DNA of 33,193 nucleotides from an uncultured Methylococcaceae bacterium (lineage in GTDB: Bacteria > Pseudomonadota > Gammaproteobacteria > Methylococcales > Methylomonadaceae): contig CAJAVP010000059.1 in assembly GCA_903945375.1 (NCBI GenBank), positions 1 to 33,193 on the forward strand, given 5' to 3'. The number at the start of each line of letters is the position of its first letter. Position 1 is the first letter of the stretch. Under the pieces are notes generated by a model. The model was not told the origin of the DNA. It saw only the letters and a program-made list of their open reading frames with translations, and searched no databases. Made by a program: the position numbers and the translations under genes. Of this stretch, positions 31,269 to 33,193 are shown in pieces.

Positions 31269-31347
31269 CGTTTTGTCATTATTTTTTAATTACAACATTA
31301 TAATATTATGTTTTTAATAGTTATTTTTTATGTGGCTATTAAGTAGT

Positions 31348-31375
31348 GAGGGTTCGAACCCCTCTCTCTCCGCCA
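31348..31375 (+). other. Attachment core: 3' end of a tRNA-Ser
   Basis: The 28 bases form a T arm (stem GAGGG/CCCTC with loop TTCGAAC), the 3' acceptor strand TCTCTCC, discriminator G and CCA. G at the discriminator and TCTCTCC are typical of tRNA-Ser. The rest of the tRNA is absent upstream, so this is not a tRNA gene but the identity block that restores the host gene on integration. It lies 92 bp after the integrase, with phage genes on both sides, as in attP. Confidence 0.85.
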
Positions 31376-31422
31376 TTTAAGTTATTGTTTTTTTAATAAA
31401 ATTATTTTCATTACCTAAAAAA

Positions 31423-31441
31423 TTGGCTGTAAATTGGCTGT
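31423..31441 (+). repeat. Paired TTGGCTGT octamers downstream of the att core
   Basis: TTGGCTGT at 31423-31430 and 31434-31441, spaced 11 bp, one helical turn. They mirror the octamers before the core and may be integrase or host-factor sites. Confidence 0.6.
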
Positions 31442-31670
31442 ATTTGTTATCTATTTCATACAATTTGTATCAATTAACGAAATCTAGTCTGATCTGTTTT
31501 TATTCTTGTAACGCTGCTAACGGCGCGTTTTGTCTTACTAATCTGCAAAATGTTTATTTAGCGAAAAACAAAATGACGATAAACCGCAGCTTGGCGAGGA
31601 GGAGTGATTTGTCTTTGGGGTTGGTTCATTAAAAAAAATTAGATAATCGACGGCTGCTTTCAAATTGGCA

Positions 31671-31703
31671 AAAAAAAGCCGCGATTGAATAAACAATCAC
31701 GGC
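31671..31703 (-). terminator. Intrinsic terminator of the late/methyltransferase operon
   Basis: On the minus strand, GCCGTGATTG pairs with CAATCGCGGC (one mismatch, six-base loop) and is followed by eight U. It is 171-203 bases past the methyltransferase stop and would end leftward transcription before the att core. Confidence 0.85.
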
Positions 31704-31730
31704 CTAGATTAATATATCGAAAATGGCAAA

Positions 31731-31834
31731 TAGGTAATTAAGGTAATAGATGTATAAAAACATCTTGTTTTTGCAAAATAATCAATTGGTTACATTGTTT
31801 TAAAAAAGGTAATTTTTAGGTCATTAAAAGTAAT
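31731..31834. repeat. 104-bp direct repeat, right copy
   Basis: Partner of 29835-29938, aligned with no gaps; it keeps the flanks TAGGTAATTAAGGTAAT and TTTTAAAAAAGGTAATTTTT and the end AAAGTAAT. One GGTAAT has become GGTCAT, and ATTACC follows at 31839. It lies 356 bp right of the att core. Confidence 0.8.
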
Positions 31835-31873
31835 AACAATTACCTTTATGAATCTTCAAGTATTATGAAAACA

Positions 31874-32743
31874 CTAAAAATTCCTAATCAACAGCTCAAA
31901 CGACTGCTTACTAGCATTTGCGCCTGATGGATTGCCCAGCGAATACTTGATAGCCAACTGCTCAATAGAAAAATCTGCAAAGCACTCACGCATCTCAGGA
32001 ATGTCATTGACTGATAGAATCAACTTACCTTTCATAGTCCGCATGATCCTAGCCAATTTTGCATATTGCTCAATACCAAACTCAACACCGTAGCCCACCG
32101 TTTTAAAATACGGTGGGTCACAATAAACAAGAGTATCTTTACTGTCGTAGCGATTGATGCAATTAAGCCAGTCTATATTTTCAATAAAAACGCCGTCCAA
32201 ACGCTTTGATAACCACTCAATATCCCTGTGAAAGCTAGATACTCTTAACCGAGCTTTGCCTGTTCTACCATACCCAAAATTTTGCTGCACAATCTTTGCC
32301 GAAAATGCCATTTTAATCAGACAATAGAAACGTACTGCACGCTGAATATCCGTTAAATCTGTTGCATGATTATTTTGCAAGCGATTGAACTGTTCTCTAC
32401 TATGTAAAACCGTTGTTGATTGTGCTGCTAACTCGCGATGATGATGCTGAACGCAACGGTACAAATTAATTAACTCGCCGTTAATGTCGTTAATAACCTC
32501 GCAATTTGAACGCGGTTTCTTTATAAAAATCGCGGCACCACCACAGAACGGCTCGACATAACAACGATGATCGGGAAACTGACTGATGATCTGTTTAGCC
32601 AGTTTTGACTTACCGCCAACCCAAGCAATTAATGGTTGGTTGGTTGGTTGGTTGGTTGGTTGGTTGGTTGGTTGGTTGGTTTTGACACAATCATATAAAA
32701 GTTCCGTAAAAAAATAATAAGTAAAAATAGAGTTTCTAGTCAC
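31874..32743 (-). CDS. Dam-type DNA adenine methyltransferase, probably phase-variable
   Basis: A D12-class N6-adenine methyltransferase that transfers methyl from S-adenosylmethionine to adenine, most often in GATC for this class. Motif I parts are WVGGKSKLAKQI (about 41-52) and VEPFCGGAAIF (63-73); motif IV is DPPYF (209-213); VINDINGELINLY is also family-typical. Before motif I lie four TNQP units from a 12-copy AACC repeat. The in-frame start is a GTG at 32743 with a weak ribosome site and an odd leader. The ATG at 32694, with GGAA seven bases upstream and a better start (MIVSKP), is out of frame at 12 repeats and stops after 21 residues; it would be in frame with 10 or 13. The present copy may thus be in the OFF state or weakly expressed. 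Confidence 0.9.
   Translation of the reverse strand: MTRNSIFTYYFFTELLYDCVKTNQPTNQPTNQPTNQPLIAWVGGKSKLAKQIISQFPDHRCYVEPFCGGAAIFIKKPRSNCEVINDINGELINLYRCVQHHHRELAAQSTTVLHSREQFNRLQNNHATDLTDIQRAVRFYCLIKMAFSAKIVQQNFGYGRTGKARLRVSSFHRDIEWLSKRLDGVFIENIDWLNCINRYDSKDTLVYCDPPYFKTVGYGVEFGIEQYAKLARIMRTMKGKLILSVNDIPEMRECFADFSIEQLAIKYSLGNPSGANASKQSFELLIRNF
32634..32681 (-). repeat. Perfect (AACC)12 tetranucleotide repeat at the methyltransferase 5' end
   Basis: Forty-eight bases of uninterrupted GGTT on the plus strand, AACC on the coding strand. Tetranucleotide repeats within the first codons of genes are the classic slipped-strand switch of Haemophilus and Neisseria, including methyltransferase genes. A change of one unit shifts the frame. 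Confidence 0.96.
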
Positions 32744-32775
32744 AGACTTTATTCAGTATTGCCACGCGGTTCAGA

Positions 32776-33193
32776 CTATCCAGTCACAGCGGCTATAACA
32801 CAGACATTAGACACTGTGCCAATTTGCACAGGATGAGTTGATGTGGGTGAAAGAAGAGGCGCTCCGATAGACGACCAGTAGACAAACTGCCCCGAGTCAT
32901 CGATACCGCGCATAAAAAAAGTCACGATCTTATCGACCGAGAGAGCGCCAGACGGCAGCCAGACCCAGTCCGACAACGCGCAGGACGAAGTAAAGCGAGC
33001 TGTCAGCACAGAAGCATGTCGAGTCATAACAGAAACGCTCGGCAGCGCCCCCCCCAGCCCCTGCTGTCGCCATGCACAGACCACCGACGGCAGCGCCACC
33101 GACCAGCCAACGCCCACACTAAGTGCTGCAGGCAACGGCACCCAAACAGCGGAAGACGCCAACAGCGCAGGCACAGCTCGCGCATCACCAAAA
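32776..33193 (-). CDS. Tail fibre or tail protein, 3' part only
   Basis: The frame is open to the right edge and ends at TAG 32776, giving the last 138-139 residues of a protein. It starts at the edge with FGDARAVPALLASSAVWVPL and ends QIGTVSNVCVIAAVTG. It has the same Ser/Ala/Val/Leu-rich, G/T-rich coding style as the distal tail genes at the left edge and the same direction, and the methyltransferase follows 33 bases after the stop. If the genome is circular, it may be the C-terminal domain of the fibre that leaves the left edge, or a separate gene behind it. Confidence 0.65.
   Translation of the reverse strand, partial: FGDARAVPALLASSAVWVPLPAALSVGVGWSVALPSVVCAWRQQGLGGALPSVSVMTRHASVLTARFTSSCALSDWVWLPSGALSVDKIVTFFMRGIDDSGQFVYWSSIGAPLLSPTSTHPVQIGTVSNVCVIAAVTG

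Larger units (their letters stand above)
31376..31873. other. AT-rich non-coding region right of the att core
   Basis: No convincing gene is seen in these about 500 bases; a 69-codon frame at 31423-31632 lacks a ribosome site and family features. The region holds ATTACC at 31410, two TTGGCTGT octamers at 31423 and 31434, a minus-strand terminator at 31671 and the right copy of the 104-bp repeat. Confidence 0.7.

Noticed and set aside
31340-31376. A complete tRNA-Ser gene
   Set aside because: Only the T arm, 3' acceptor strand and CCA are present; no D arm, anticodon arm or 5' GGAGAGA is found upstream.
31423-31632. A 69-codon plus-strand frame right of the att core
   Set aside because: It begins within the TTGGCTGT octamers, has no ribosome site and no family likeness; the region is better explained as non-coding att sequence.

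Overview
The window looks like an almost complete temperate tailed-phage genome of about 33 kb, probably from a proteobacterial (most likely gammaproteobacterial) host. Head and packaging genes are clear relatives of P2 Q, P, O, N, M and L. Most of the tail is instead of the long, non-contractile type: a tail tube protein of the siphophage family, a G/GT-type chaperone pair with a -1 frameshift site, a 2,051-residue tape measure, and no sheath gene. Replication is assigned to a primase-helicase of the P4-alpha kind rather than to a P2 GpA rolling-circle initiator. Host assignment rests only on phage type, a tRNA-Ser-like attachment core and a few palindromic repeats, so it is tentative.

Layout. 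From 1 to 19,835 the minus strand carries the late operon, transcribed right to left: O scaffold/protease, N capsid, M, endolysin, L, R-like, S-like, holin, tail terminator, a small Pro/Ala-rich protein, tail tube, three small tail proteins, a fibre-like protein, the chaperones, tape measure, a tail-tip protein, another tip protein and a repeat-rich fibre that runs off the left edge. Many genes are joined by ATGA overlaps. From 20,019 to 22,943 terminase P and portal Q run on the plus strand, diverging from O across a region with a strong 37-bp dyad. From 22,909 to 27,079 the minus strand holds the early operon: a regulator-like HTH protein, small proteins, primase-helicase, an Ogr/Delta-like late activator and a small conserved protein. 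A repressor starts divergently at 27,175 and is followed on the plus strand by accessory genes (BRCT protein, an unknown, a two-helix membrane protein), a terminator, a cluster of AGGTAAT elements, the integrase and a 28-bp tRNA-Ser 3' end. On the right, the minus strand carries a Dam-type adenine methyltransferase and the 3' end of a tail gene that enters from the right edge.

How it fits together. The att core has phage genes on both sides, and tail genes run off both edges in the same direction. The window is therefore best read as the non-integrated (circular or virion) genome opened inside the fibre gene. The repressor and HTH regulator set the lysis/lysogeny choice, primase-helicase replicates, the Ogr-like protein probably activates the late operons, P/M package DNA into the O/N/Q capsid, and the integrase acts at the att core.

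Most interesting points: a perfect 12-copy tetranucleotide repeat at the 5' end of the methyltransferase, which would make it phase-variable; a 104-bp ungapped direct repeat flanking the integrase with many AGGTAAT elements; the G GGA AAC slippery heptamer placed directly before the stop of the first chaperone gene; and the mosaic of P2 head with siphovirus tail.
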